Shown here in pieces: positions 22,236 to 30,894 of a stretch of 45,813 nucleotides of DNA. Source of the stretch: Pseudomonadota bacterium (GTDB taxonomy: Bacteria; Pseudomonadota; Alphaproteobacteria; Reyranellales; Reyranellaceae); contig JAIUOX010000030.1 of assembly GCA_020160955.1 (NCBI GenBank), positions 1-45,813 on the forward strand, written 5' to 3'. The notes under the pieces were generated by a model. The model did no database searches. It saw only the letters and a program-made list of their open reading frames with translations, and was not told the DNA's origin. Both the position numbers and the translations under genes were made by a program. The first letter of the stretch is position 1; every line of letters starts with the position of its first letter.

Positions 22236-23773
22236 TTCGCGACCGGCGCCGGCGGCTTCGGCGGCGTGCACACCGCGCGCTGCGCCGGGTTGGTCGGCTC
22301 GCCGCGGTTCCACCAGCCGCCGCCCAGCGCCTGGTAGAGCGCGGCGCTGTTGGTCAGGCGGGCAGCCTGGGCCTGGACGCGCACCAGCGACGCCTGCAGG
22401 TAGGTCTGCTCGGCCAGCAGCACGATGACGTAGGTCGTGTCGCCCAGCTCGAGGCGCTTGCGCGCGATCTGCAGGCTGGTCGCCGCGGCGCGCTCGGCGT
22501 CGACCGCCGCCTTGAGCAGCTGGGCGTCGTACTCGAGCGCGCGCAACGTGTCGGCGACGTTGCGGAACGCCAGCAGCACCGCCGAGCGGTACTGCGCCTT
22601 GGCCTGGTCGAAGCTGGCCTGCGCCGCGCGCTTGCGCGCCTGCAGCGCCCCGCCGTCGAGCAGCGTGCCGAGCACGCCGCCGCCGACCGCCGAGTTGGCC
22701 GGGCCGACCGCGGCGCTGAACAGGCTGCCGAGCACCAGCGACTGCGAGCCGATGCTGGCCAGCAGGTTGAAGTTGGGCAGCTGGGCCGCCACCGCGACGC
22801 CGACCTGCGCCGCCGCGGCATGGACGTTGGCCTCGGCGGCACGGATGTCGGGCCGCTGCTCGACCAGCTTCGACGGCAGGCTGAGCGGCAGCTCGGGCGG
22901 CAGCTTGAGGTCGGACAGCTCGAAGCGCTCGGCCAGCGCCGTGCTGGGCAGCTCGCCGGTCAGCGTGGTCAGCAGGTTGCGCGACTGGGCCAGCGCCTTG
23001 TTGATCGGCGGCAGCGTCGCCTCGGCCTGGGCGAGCGCGGCTTCCTGGCTGGCGACGTCGGCGCCCGACACCGCGCCGAGGTTGGACTGGCCGCGCAGGA
23101 TGGCCAGCGTCTCGCGCTGGGAGGCGATGATGCGCTCGGTCGCCTGGACCTGGGCGCGCAGCGCCGCCTCGGTGATCGCCGCGGCAACGACGTTCGAGGC
23201 GAGCGACAGGTAGGCCGCCTCGAGCAGGAAGCACTGGCCCTCGGCCACCGCCTCGGCCGACTCGGCGGCGCGGCGGGTGCCGCCCCACACGTCGGGCGCG
23301 TAGGTGATGCTGAGCGTCGCGGTGAACAGGCCGTAGACCCAGCTGTTGGGGTCAGCGGTCGGCGCCGACAGCACGGTCGGCGCCTGGGTCTGGGCGCCGG
23401 TGGCGCCGCCGGTCACCGTCGGGAACAGCGCCGCGCGCTGCGCCCGCGCCGACTGCTGGGCGACGCGCAGCCCGGCGGTCGCCGCCTCGATGTCGGGGTT
23501 GGCCTTGAGCGAGCGGTCGATCAGCCCGTTGAGCGGCGGCGACTGGAACACCGCCCACCACTGGCCGGGGATGTCCATGGCGCTGACCACGCGCTGCGCC
23601 TCGCCGCCGGGAATGCCGGCCGAGACCAGGTTGAGCGGTCCCTCGTCCGGCAGGTAGCGGTCGGTGGCCGGCGGGTCGGGCGTCTTGAAGTCAGGGCCGA
23701 CCGTGCAGCCGGCGAGGAGGCTGGCCAGCAAGGGGGCGAGGACGAGCCCGGTGGAAGCGCGGCGAATCGACAT
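22232..23773 (-). CDS. Outer-membrane efflux factor, NodT/CusC family lipoprotein (set 1)
   Basis: A 513-residue outer-membrane channel of the TolC-like NodT family. The lipobox is LLAGC (Cys ~22), followed by TVGPDFKTP, the standard NodT start. Two OEP repeats follow, with long α-helices rich in Ala/Gln (for example LRAQVQATERIIASQRETLAILRG) and the hallmark LVEQRPDIRAAEANVHAAAAQVG. The C-terminus reads LYQALGGGWW, then a ~28-residue tail with one Cys (RAVCTPPKPP), longer than usual. Its ATG overlaps the RND pump stop and its TGA overlaps the small-lipoprotein start. Confidence 0.93.
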   Translation of the reverse strand: MSIRRASTGLVLAPLLASLLAGCTVGPDFKTPDPPATDRYLPDEGPLNLVSAGIPGGEAQRVVSAMDIPGQWWAVFQSPPLNGLIDRSLKANPDIEAATAGLRVAQQSARAQRAALFPTVTGGATGAQTQAPTVLSAPTADPNSWVYGLFTATLSITYAPDVWGGTRRAAESAEAVAEGQCFLLEAAYLSLASNVVAAAITEAALRAQVQATERIIASQRETLAILRGQSNLGAVSGADVASQEAALAQAEATLPPINKALAQSRNLLTTLTGELPSTALAERFELSDLKLPPELPLSLPSKLVEQRPDIRAAEANVHAAAAQVGVAVAAQLPNFNLLASIGSQSLVLGSLFSAAVGPANSAVGGGVLGTLLDGGALQARKRAAQASFDQAKAQYRSAVLLAFRNVADTLRALEYDAQLLKAAVDAERAAATSLQIARKRLELGDTTYVIVLLAEQTYLQASLVRVQAQAARLTNSAALYQALGGGWWNRGEPTNPAQRAVCTPPKPPAPVAK

Positions 23774-26700
23774 CAGTGCGCCTCCACGGCGCTGGCAGGA
23801 GCGGCGGCGCGCTTGGGCACGCGCCGCGAGAACAGACCGATCGCCGCCGGCAGCACCGTCAGGAACAGCAGCGGCGCCAGCAGCGTACCACCGACCACGA
23901 CGACCGCCAGCGGCCTCTGCACCTGGCTGCCGATCGCCGTCGAGAAGGCCGCCGGCAGCAGGCCGACGCAGGCCGCGGCGCAAGTCATCAGCACCGGCCG
24001 CATCTGGATCGAGCAGGTCTCGACCAGCGCCTTCTCGGGGCGGTAGCCGGCATCGACCAGGCGGTTGTAGCAGCCGACCACCATGATGCCGTTCATCGCC
24101 GCGATGCCGAACAGGGCGACGAAGCCGATCGCCGCCGAGATCGAGAACGGCATGCCGAGCAGGAACAGCGACAGCACGCCGCCGACCAGGGCCAGCGGGA
24201 TCGCGCTGCCGGCCAGCAGGGTGTCCCGCAGCGAGCCGAAGCTGGTGTAGAGCAGCAGCAGGATCAGGCCGATGGCGATCGGCACGGCCATCGCCAGCCG
24301 CGACAGCGCGTTCTTGAGGTTGCTGAACTCGCCGACCCACTCGATGTGGTAGCCGGGCGGAATCCTGACCTTCTCGGCGACCCTTTCCTGGGCCTCGATG
24401 ATCGCGCTGCCGAGGTCGCGACCGCGAATGGAGAACTTCACCGGGACGTACCGCTCCTGCTGCTCGCGGTAGATGTAGTAAGCGCCCGACACCAGTTCCA
24501 CCGTCGCCAGCTCGGAAAGCGGCACCTGGGTGACGCCCTTATCCCCCTGGACGCCAATGGGTATGCGCTTGATCGCCTCGATGTTCTCGCGGTAGCGCGG
24601 CGCCAGCCGGACCAGCATCGGGAAGTGGCGGTCGCTGCCGTTCTCGTAGAGGTCGCCCGCCGCCTGGCCGCCGATCGCCGCCTGGACCGTGGCGTTGACA
24701 TCACCCGGGGCGAGGCCGTAGCGCGCCGCCTTGGCGCGGTCGATGTCGATCTTGATGGTCGGCTGGCCGAGCGAGGCCGAGACCGCGAGGTCGGTGATGC
24801 CCGGCACGGTGGCGATGGCGTTCTTGATCTCGTCGGCGACCTTGGACAGCGTGTCGAGGTCGGGCCCGAACACCTTGACCGAGTTCTCGCCCTTCACCCC
24901 CGAGGCCGCCTCCTGGACGTTGTCCTGGATGTACTGCGAGAAGGTGAACTCGACGCCCGGGAAGGCCTTGGTCAGCGCGTCGTTGATCTCGGCGATCAGC
25001 CCTTCCTTGTCGAGGCCCTTGCGCCAGGTGTCGAACGGCCGCAGCGGCACGAAGAACTCGGCGTTGAAGAAGCCAGTCGAGTCGGTGCCGTCGTCGGGCC
25101 GGCCGTGCTGCGAGATCACCGTCTCGGCCTCGGGGAAGCTCTTGATCAGCTTGCGCATGCGGTTGGCCGAGTCGTTGCCGGCCTCGAGCGAGATCGACGC
25201 CGGCATGACGGCGCGGATCCACATGTTGCCTTCCTCGAGCTTGGGCAGGAACTCGAGCCCGATCGACGAGCCGGCGGCGACCGCCAGCACGACGGCGGCG
25301 ACGCCGACGCCGACCGCGGCGCGGCGCGACGCCAGCGCGGCATCGCGCAGCTTCTCGTAGCCGCGGCGCAGCGTGCGCACGGCGCGGGTCTCGGCGTGGT
25401 TGACCGTCTCGGGCAGCAGCAGCGCCGCCAGCGCCGGCGACACGGTGAAGGTGGCGATCAGGCCGCCCAGCAGCGCGTAGGCGTAGGTCCGCGCCATCGG
25501 CCCGAAGATGTGGCCCTCGACGCCGGTCAGGGTGAACAGCGGCAGGAAGCCGACGATGATGATGGTCGCCGAGAAGAAGATCGCCTGCGTCACCTCGGTC
25601 GAGGCGAAGAAGATCGTCGCCAGCTTGCCGTCGAGCCCCTCGGGCGCGGCGCGCACCGCGCGCGCGCCGGGATGGGCCTGGCCGTGGCTGGCTTCCGACA
25701 GGTGGCGGAAGATGTTCTCGACCATGATCACGGTGGCGTCGACGATGATGCCGAAGTCGATGGCGCCCATCGACAGCAGGTTGGCCGACTCGCCGCTCAC
25801 CACCAGGATCAGCACCGCGAACAGCAGCGCGAACGGGATGGTCGCCGACACGATCAGGGCCGAGCGCAGGTCGCCCAGGAACAGCCACTGGATGGCGAAG
25901 ATCAGCAGGATGCCCATCACCATGTTGTGCAGGACGGTGTGGGTCGTGATGTCGACCAGCGCGCTGCGGTCGTAGATCCGCTCGATCCGGAAGCCCGGCG
26001 GCAGGATGCCGCCCTTGTTGATGCGCTCGACCTCGGCCAGCACCCCGGCCAGGGTCGGCATGGTCTCGGCGCCGCGCCGCATCAGCACGATGCCCTGGAC
26101 CACGTCGTCGTCGTCGTTCTGGCCGGCGATGCCGAGCCGCGGCTGGTGGCCGACCGTGACGCTGGCGATGTCCGAGACGAGGATCGGCGCGCCGTCGCGC
26201 ACCCCGATCATGGTGCCGCGGATGTCGTCCATGGTGCGGATCTGGCCGACGCTGCGCACGATCGCCGACTGCTGGCCGATGTTCACCGTGTTGGCGCCGA
26301 CGTTGATGTTGGCGTTGTTCAGCCCGTCCAGCACCTGCTTCAGCGTCAGCCCGTAGGACAGCAGGCGGTCGAGGTCGATGGTGATGTCGTAGGTCTTGGT
26401 CTTGCCGCCCCAGCTGATCACGTCGACCACGCCGGGCACCGCCTTGAAGCGGCGCTCGAGCACCCAGTCCTCGATCGTCTTGAGGTCGGTCACCGAGTAG
26501 CCCGGCGGCCCGACCACGCGGTAACGGAAGATCTCGCCGATCGGGCTGGTCGGCGACAGGGTCGGCTGCACGCCGGCGGGCAGGCCGTTCATCTGGGCCA
26601 GCCGGTTGATCACCATCTGCGACGCCTGCTGGTAGGTCACGTCGTAGGTGAACTGGACCTTCACGTCGGACAGGCCGAACAGCGAGATCGTGCGGATGGC

Positions 26701-26937
26701 CTGGACGTAGGGCAGGCCGGCCATCTGGATCTCGATCGGGATCGTGATGTAGCGCTCGATCTCCTCGGCCGACTGGCCGGGGTTCTGGGTGATGATGTCG
26801 ACCAGCGGCGGCACCGGGTCGGGGTAGGCCTCGATGTTGAGCTGGCGGTAGGCGACCAGGCCGCCGACCATCATCACGATGCCCAGGATGATGACGAGCA
26901 CGCGCTGCCGAAGGGCGTTCGCAATGACGGCCTGCAT
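23773..26937 (-). CDS. Heavy-metal-type RND efflux pump (CzcA/CusA family), set 1
   Basis: A 1054-residue RND proton/substrate antiporter. The N-terminal span (VLVIILGIVMMVGGLVAY) is followed by AYPDPVPPLVDIITQNPGQSAEEIERYITIPIEIQMAG. The family signature DFGIIVDATVIMVEN is at ~400, next to a ~25-residue cytoplasmic insert (SEASHGQAHPGARAVRAAPE). It has FLPLFTLTGVEGHIFGPMA, a second periplasmic loop with EFLPKLEEGNMWIRA, and the C-terminal bundle GIAAMNGIMVVGCYNRL. GGGGAAG precedes ATG 26937. It forms a tripartite pump with the adaptor 45 bp upstream and the outer-membrane factor that overlaps its stop. Likely substrates are divalent or monovalent metals, inferred from family only. Confidence 0.93.
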   Translation of the reverse strand: MQAVIANALRQRVLVIILGIVMMVGGLVAYRQLNIEAYPDPVPPLVDIITQNPGQSAEEIERYITIPIEIQMAGLPYVQAIRTISLFGLSDVKVQFTYDVTYQQASQMVINRLAQMNGLPAGVQPTLSPTSPIGEIFRYRVVGPPGYSVTDLKTIEDWVLERRFKAVPGVVDVISWGGKTKTYDITIDLDRLLSYGLTLKQVLDGLNNANINVGANTVNIGQQSAIVRSVGQIRTMDDIRGTMIGVRDGAPILVSDIASVTVGHQPRLGIAGQNDDDDVVQGIVLMRRGAETMPTLAGVLAEVERINKGGILPPGFRIERIYDRSALVDITTHTVLHNMVMGILLIFAIQWLFLGDLRSALIVSATIPFALLFAVLILVVSGESANLLSMGAIDFGIIVDATVIMVENIFRHLSEASHGQAHPGARAVRAAPEGLDGKLATIFFASTEVTQAIFFSATIIIVGFLPLFTLTGVEGHIFGPMARTYAYALLGGLIATFTVSPALAALLLPETVNHAETRAVRTLRRGYEKLRDAALASRRAAVGVGVAAVVLAVAAGSSIGLEFLPKLEEGNMWIRAVMPASISLEAGNDSANRMRKLIKSFPEAETVISQHGRPDDGTDSTGFFNAEFFVPLRPFDTWRKGLDKEGLIAEINDALTKAFPGVEFTFSQYIQDNVQEAASGVKGENSVKVFGPDLDTLSKVADEIKNAIATVPGITDLAVSASLGQPTIKIDIDRAKAARYGLAPGDVNATVQAAIGGQAAGDLYENGSDRHFPMLVRLAPRYRENIEAIKRIPIGVQGDKGVTQVPLSELATVELVSGAYYIYREQQERYVPVKFSIRGRDLGSAIIEAQERVAEKVRIPPGYHIEWVGEFSNLKNALSRLAMAVPIAIGLILLLLYTSFGSLRDTLLAGSAIPLALVGGVLSLFLLGMPFSISAAIGFVALFGIAAMNGIMVVGCYNRLVDAGYRPEKALVETCSIQMRPVLMTCAAACVGLLPAAFSTAIGSQVQRPLAVVVVGGTLLAPLLFLTVLPAAIGLFSRRVPKRAAAPASAVEAH

Positions 26938-26982
26938 GGACTTCCCCGCTGGGAACCGTGTGGAGAGGGAGAGCGCGCGACC

Positions 26983-28227
26983 TCAGTCGCGCCGCGCCGC
27001 CCGGTCGATGAACAGGGTGCCGCTGGTCACCACGGTGTCGCCGGTCGCCAGGCCCTGGCGGATCTCGACCATGCCGTTGCTGCTGTCGCCGACCACGACC
27101 GGCCGCGACACCACGCTGCGGGTCTCGGGATTGGCGACCCAGACGCGGGCGTTGGCGCCCTCGTAGACGATGGCGTCGGCCGGCACCGCCGGCATCGAGC
27201 GGTCGTTGCCCGACACGATGCGGAACGAGGCGAACATCTCGGGCTTCAGCTCGAGGTTGGGATTGGCCATCACGGCGCGCACCGGCAGGCGGCGGGTGTT
27301 GGGATCGAGCGCCGGCGCGACGTACTCGAGGCGGGCGTTGAAGACCTGGCCCGGGAAGGCCAGCACGTTCACCACCACCGGCGCGCCGATCTTCATGCGC
27401 GGCGCGTCGGACTCGCGGACGTTGGCGACCAGCCACACCGTCGACAGGTCGCCGATCGTGTAGACCGGGTCGGTGGCGCCGGCGTTGATGTACTGGCCGA
27501 GGCCGACCTTGCGCTGGATCACCGTGCCGGCGATCGGCGCGACCACGATGGTCTCGGCGCCGACGCGGTCCTGCTTCTCCAGCTCGGCGATCTCCTCGTC
27601 GCTGCGGCCGAGGATGTGGAAGCGGTTGCGCACCGCGGCCAGCGCGATCTCGGCGGTCCTGAGGTCGCCCTGCGCCTGCACGAGATCGGACTGCGCCTGC
27701 TCGAGGTCCTTGAGCGCGCCGCCGCGGATCGCCTGCAGGTCGCGCTGGCGCTTCTCGGCCATCTGGGCGAGCGCCAGCCGCGACTTGGCCTTCTCGACGC
27801 CGGCCACGGCGGCGATCAGGTCGTTGTGGCCCTGAACGAACTCGCTGGCCTCGATGGCGAACAGCGGCGCGCCGCGCTCGACCCGGTCGCCCGGCTTGGC
27901 GATCAGCCGGCTGACCCGGCCCGAGTAGGGCGAGAAGACCGGCGTGGTGGTGTCCTCGTTGATCGCGATCCGCCCGTCGGTCGCCCGCTCCTCGCGGAAC
28001 GACACCGGCTCGACCTTGGTGAAGCGGAAGCCGGCCCACTGCGACTCGGTCGGGCGGAAGGCGCCGTCGCTCTCGACCTGGTTGGCCGGCCGCACCAGCG
28101 CCACGCTGGGCGGGGTGTACAGTGTCCAGCCCGCGAACCCGGCGACGGCCGCGAGGCCGACGGCGACGATCCAGACACGGTTCTGCCGGAGGCGCTTCAC
28201 GACGGGGGGGTTGGGTTCGGTCTTCAT
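26983..28227 (-). CDS. RND periplasmic adaptor (membrane fusion protein), CzcB/CusB-like (set 1)
   Basis: A 414-residue adaptor. An N-terminal anchor (VWIVAVGLAAVAGFAGWTLY) is followed by β-barrel and lipoyl halves around a helical hairpin: FSPYSGRVSRLIAKPGDRVERGAPLFAIEAS (lipoyl half 1), helices to ~200 (KSRLALAQMAEKRQRDLQAIRG), ETIVVAPIAGTVIQRKVGLGQYINAG (lipoyl half 2), and TVWLVANVRESDAPRMKIGAPV. The C-terminal membrane-proximal domain ends SGTLFIDRAARRD. It links pump and channel. It is the first gene of set 1, divergent from response regulator 1, with four tandem 11-bp repeats between the two starts. Confidence 0.92.
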   Translation of the reverse strand: MKTEPNPPVVKRLRQNRVWIVAVGLAAVAGFAGWTLYTPPSVALVRPANQVESDGAFRPTESQWAGFRFTKVEPVSFREERATDGRIAINEDTTTPVFSPYSGRVSRLIAKPGDRVERGAPLFAIEASEFVQGHNDLIAAVAGVEKAKSRLALAQMAEKRQRDLQAIRGGALKDLEQAQSDLVQAQGDLRTAEIALAAVRNRFHILGRSDEEIAELEKQDRVGAETIVVAPIAGTVIQRKVGLGQYINAGATDPVYTIGDLSTVWLVANVRESDAPRMKIGAPVVVNVLAFPGQVFNARLEYVAPALDPNTRRLPVRAVMANPNLELKPEMFASFRIVSGNDRSMPAVPADAIVYEGANARVWVANPETRSVVSRPVVVGDSSNGMVEIRQGLATGDTVVTSGTLFIDRAARRD

Positions 28228-28253
28228 GTCGGTGGGACCATAGGGCGTCCAGA

Positions 28254-28297
28254 TTACGGATGCCTGACGCCGGGCTTACGGGCACCCTACGGGCGGC
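28254..28297. promoter_or_regulatory. Four tandem 11-bp units: candidate OmpR-type operator between adaptor 1 and regulator 1
   Basis: Units start at 28254 (TTACGGATGCC), 28265 (TGACGCCGGGC), 28276 (TTACGGGCACC) and 28287 (CTACGGGCGGC), sharing a (T/C)(T/G)ACG(G/C) head with exact 11-base periodicity. The block begins 27 bases upstream of the adaptor start and ends 56 bases before the regulator start. A -10-like box lies about 10 bases outside each end (TATGGT on the minus strand at 28237-28242; TTAGCA at 28308-28313), which suggests control of both divergent promoters. Confidence 0.6.
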
Positions 28298-28352
28298 CCC
28301 GGCCGTGTTAGCATTCGTCGCTCCCGAGGGACTGCACGAAGGCGACGTCGCG

Positions 28353-29036
28353 ATGCGGATCTTGATCGTCGAGGACAACCCGGACCTCGTTTCCCTGCTG
28401 GTCGAGGGCCTCCAGCGCAACGGGTTCGAGGCCGACGCGGTCTCGACCGCGGCCGAGGCCACCCGGGCGGTGGCCGCGACCCGCTACGCCGCCCTCGTCC
28501 TCGACATCGGCCTGCCCGACCAGGACGGGCTGGCCTGGCTGAAGGACCTGCGCGCCACCGGCAATGCCCTGCCGGTCCTGGTGCTGACGGCGCGCGACGG
28601 GGTCAGCGACCGGGTGGCCGGGCTGCGGGCCGGGGCCGACGATTACCTGGTGAAACCGTTCGCCCTCGACGAGGTGGTGGCCCGGCTGCGGGCCCTGCTG
28701 CGCCGCTCCGGCACCCTGCTGGGCCAGCGCCTCGCGCTCGGCAACCTGGCGCTCGACACCGAGGACCGGCTGGTCACGGTCGGCGGCACGGTGCGGCCGT
28801 TCTCCAGCCGCGAGATCGCGGTGCTGGAGATCCTGTTGCGGCGCTGCGGCCACGTCGCGCCCAAGCGGCTGTTCGAGGACCACCTGTTCGGGCTCTCGGA
28901 CGAGGTCGGCTCGAACGCCATCGAGGTCTACATCCATCGCCTGCGCCGCCTGCTGTCGGACAGCGGCGCGACCGTGCAGGTCCACACCGTGCGCGGCGTC
29001 GGCTACATGCTGGCGGAGACCCGGGCCGCGGCCTAG
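28353..29036 (+). CDS. OmpR-family response regulator 1
   Basis: A 227-residue regulator with a CheY-like receiver (MRILIVEDNPDLVSLLVEGL; phosphoacceptor Asp in ALVLDIGLPDQDG; conserved Lys in DDYLVKPFALDEVVARLRALLRR) and a winged-helix DNA-binding domain (FSSREIAVLEILLRRCG, recognition part VGSNAIEVYIHRLRRLL, wing VHTVRGVGYML). It is divergent from efflux set 1 with a repeat-rich operator between them. No histidine kinase gene is adjacent or anywhere in the window. Its TAG stop shares the CTAG tetranucleotide with the convergent set-2 lipoprotein stop. Confidence 0.93.
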   Translation: MRILIVEDNPDLVSLLVEGLQRNGFEADAVSTAAEATRAVAATRYAALVLDIGLPDQDGLAWLKDLRATGNALPVLVLTARDGVSDRVAGLRAGADDYLVKPFALDEVVARLRALLRRSGTLLGQRLALGNLALDTEDRLVTVGGTVRPFSSREIAVLEILLRRCGHVAPKRLFEDHLFGLSDEVGSNAIEVYIHRLRRLLSDSGATVQVHTVRGVGYMLAETRAAA

Positions 29037-29362
29037 CGGTCGGCGTCGAGGCCGCCACGGCCCTCGGTGTAGACGTAGAGCAGCCGGTCGTCCTGGAAGG
29101 CCGCGACGGTACGGACCGACAGCAGCAGGTGCGGCCCGTCCCACGCCAGCAGCGCGTAGGCCGGGCCGTCTTCGTCGCCGGTCGGCAGGGTGGCGCCGGG
29201 GCATCCCATCACCGAGGCGACCTCGCGCGTGGTCATGCCGCGGTGCAGGCTCGACAGGCGCGCCTCGGTGGCGCCGCACTGCGGCGCGCAGCCCGGCAGC
29301 GCGGCAGCGGCGGCGAGCACCGCCAGGATCGCGACGCTCGCGAGGACGGGGCCGCGGGTCAT
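29033..29362 (-). CDS. Small RND-associated lipoprotein, BamE/SmpA-like pattern (set 2)
   Basis: A 109-residue predicted lipoprotein. The signal peptide ends in LPGC (Cys ~25). The mature protein starts C-A-P-Q-C, then RLSSLHRGMTTREVASVMGC, with the same cysteine and GMT..E...VMGC spacing as the set-1 protein. It continues LLAWDGPHLLLSVRTVAAF and DDRLLYVYTEGRGG. It overlaps the stop of the outer-membrane factor (ATG 29362, channel stop 29359) and is the last gene of set 2. The overall pattern (signal, small domain, aromatic C-terminal strands) recalls BamE/SmpA, but the three fixed cysteines do not belong to BamE. The function is unknown. Confidence 0.75.
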   Translation of the reverse strand: MTRGPVLASVAILAVLAAAAALPGCAPQCGATEARLSSLHRGMTTREVASVMGCPGATLPTGDEDGPAYALLAWDGPHLLLSVRTVAAFQDDRLLYVYTEGRGGLDADR

Positions 29363-30894
29363 CGGCCGCTCCCCTGGCGCTCGGCCGGCGGCTTGCACTC
29401 GGCGCGCCGGGCCGGTGCCCCGCCGGCCTCGCGGTTCCACCAGCCACCGCCCAGCGCCTGGTAGAGCGCGGCGGTGTCGGCCAGCCGGTTGGCCTGGGCC
29501 TGCACGCGGGCCAGCACCGCCTGCTGGTGGGTCAGCTCGGCGGTCAGCACCATCAGCACGCCGGCGTCGCCCGCCGCCAGCCGGCCGCGCGCGATCTGCA
29601 GGCTGAGCGCCGCCGCCTTTTCGGCGTCGACCGCGACCCGCAGCGCGACGGCGTCCAGCTCCAGCGCGCGCAGCGTGTCGGCGACGTTGCGAAAGGACTG
29701 CAGCACCGTCGACCGGTACTGCGCCTGCGCCTGGTCGTAGGCGGCGCGCGCCGCCCGCGTCCGGGCCTGCAGCGCGCCGCCATCGAGCAGCGTCTGCAGC
29801 ACGCCGCCGCCCACCGCCGAGGTCAGGCCGAGGTCGGGGCTGAACAGCGTGTCGAGCGCCAGCGACTGGCCGCTGACCGAGGTGCCGATGTTGAACTGCG
29901 GCAGCTGGGCGGCGATGGCGACGCCGATCGCGGCGCTGGCGGCGTGCAGGTTGGCCTCGGCGGCGCGGATGTCGGGCCGCTGCTCGACCATCCGCGACGG
30001 CAGGCTGACCGGCAGGTCGGTCGGCAGCTGCAGGCTGGCGAGCTCGAACGTCTCGCCCGGCAGGTTGGCGGTGGTCTGGCCGGCGAGGCTGGCCAGCAGG
30101 TGGCGCTGCTGCGCCAGCTGCTTCTCCAGCCCGGGCAGGCCGGCCTCGGTCTGGGCCAGCGCCGCCCGCTGGGTCGCGACGTCGGCCAGCGCCGCCTGGC
30201 CGAGCGCGAGCTGGCGATCGAGCAGGCCCAGCGTGCGCTTCTGCAGCTCGATGCTCTGGCGCGTCGCGTCGAGCTGGGCGCGCAGCGACGCCTCGGTGAT
30301 CGCCGCCACCACGACGTTCGAGGCGAGCGACAGGTACGCCGCCTCGAGCAGGAAGCATTGCTGCTCGGCCTGGGCCTGCATCGATTCGCCCTGCCGGCGC
30401 ACGCCGCCGAACACGTCGAGCACGTAGGAGACGTTCAGGAACGCGGTGAACAGGCCGAAGATGTAGTTGCCGTCGGCGGTCGGCGCCGACAGCACGAGCG
30501 GCGCCTGGCTCTGCATGCCGGTGGCGCCGACCGACACGGTCGGGAACAGGGCGGCGCGCTGGGCCCGGGCGTTCTGTTGCGCGATGCGCAGCGCCGCCAG
30601 CGCCGCCTTGATGTCCGGGTTGGCCCGGATCGAGCGGGCGACGAGGTCGTCGAGCGGCTTCGAGCGGTAGACGCTCCACCAGTCCTGCGGGATGTCGAGC
30701 CCGCTCACGAAGCGCTGCGCTTCGCCGCCCAGCACGTCGGCCGAAACGGTCCGGGCCAGCAGGGCGTCGGGCAGGTAGCCCTTGTCTTCCGGCGGCGGCG
30801 GCGGCTTGAAGTCGGGTCCGACCGCGCAGGCGGTCGCGCCCGCGCAGAGCATCGCCGCCAGCGAAAGCCGCAGCCAGCCAGGTACCTTGGTCAC
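29359..30894 (-). CDS. Outer-membrane efflux factor, NodT/CusC family lipoprotein (set 2)
   Basis: A 511-residue TolC-like channel. The signal peptide ends at ATAC, followed by AVGPDFKPPPPPEDKGYLP. The family hallmark RMVEQRPDIRAAEANLHAASAAIG is present, with paired helical regions before and after it, and the end is LYQALGGGWWNRE. As in set 1, a ~30-residue tail with a single Cys follows (RAECKPPAE). The GTG start overlaps the pump stop (TGA), and its own stop overlaps the small-lipoprotein ATG. Sequence identity to the set-1 channel is highest in the central and C-terminal parts, consistent with duplication of the whole cassette. Confidence 0.93.
   Translation of the reverse strand: MTKVPGWLRLSLAAMLCAGATACAVGPDFKPPPPPEDKGYLPDALLARTVSADVLGGEAQRFVSGLDIPQDWWSVYRSKPLDDLVARSIRANPDIKAALAALRIAQQNARAQRAALFPTVSVGATGMQSQAPLVLSAPTADGNYIFGLFTAFLNVSYVLDVFGGVRRQGESMQAQAEQQCFLLEAAYLSLASNVVVAAITEASLRAQLDATRQSIELQKRTLGLLDRQLALGQAALADVATQRAALAQTEAGLPGLEKQLAQQRHLLASLAGQTTANLPGETFELASLQLPTDLPVSLPSRMVEQRPDIRAAEANLHAASAAIGVAIAAQLPQFNIGTSVSGQSLALDTLFSPDLGLTSAVGGGVLQTLLDGGALQARTRAARAAYDQAQAQYRSTVLQSFRNVADTLRALELDAVALRVAVDAEKAAALSLQIARGRLAAGDAGVLMVLTAELTHQQAVLARVQAQANRLADTAALYQALGGGWWNREAGGAPARRAECKPPAERQGSGR

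Noticed and set aside
23776..28311. A 1511-codon open frame antisense to the set-1 pump and adaptor, and similar very long antisense frames (18670-21813, 32244-34556)
   Set aside because: They are Arg/Asp/Gln/His/Val-rich shadow frames of GC-rich genes on the other strand, without family motifs or ribosome sites.
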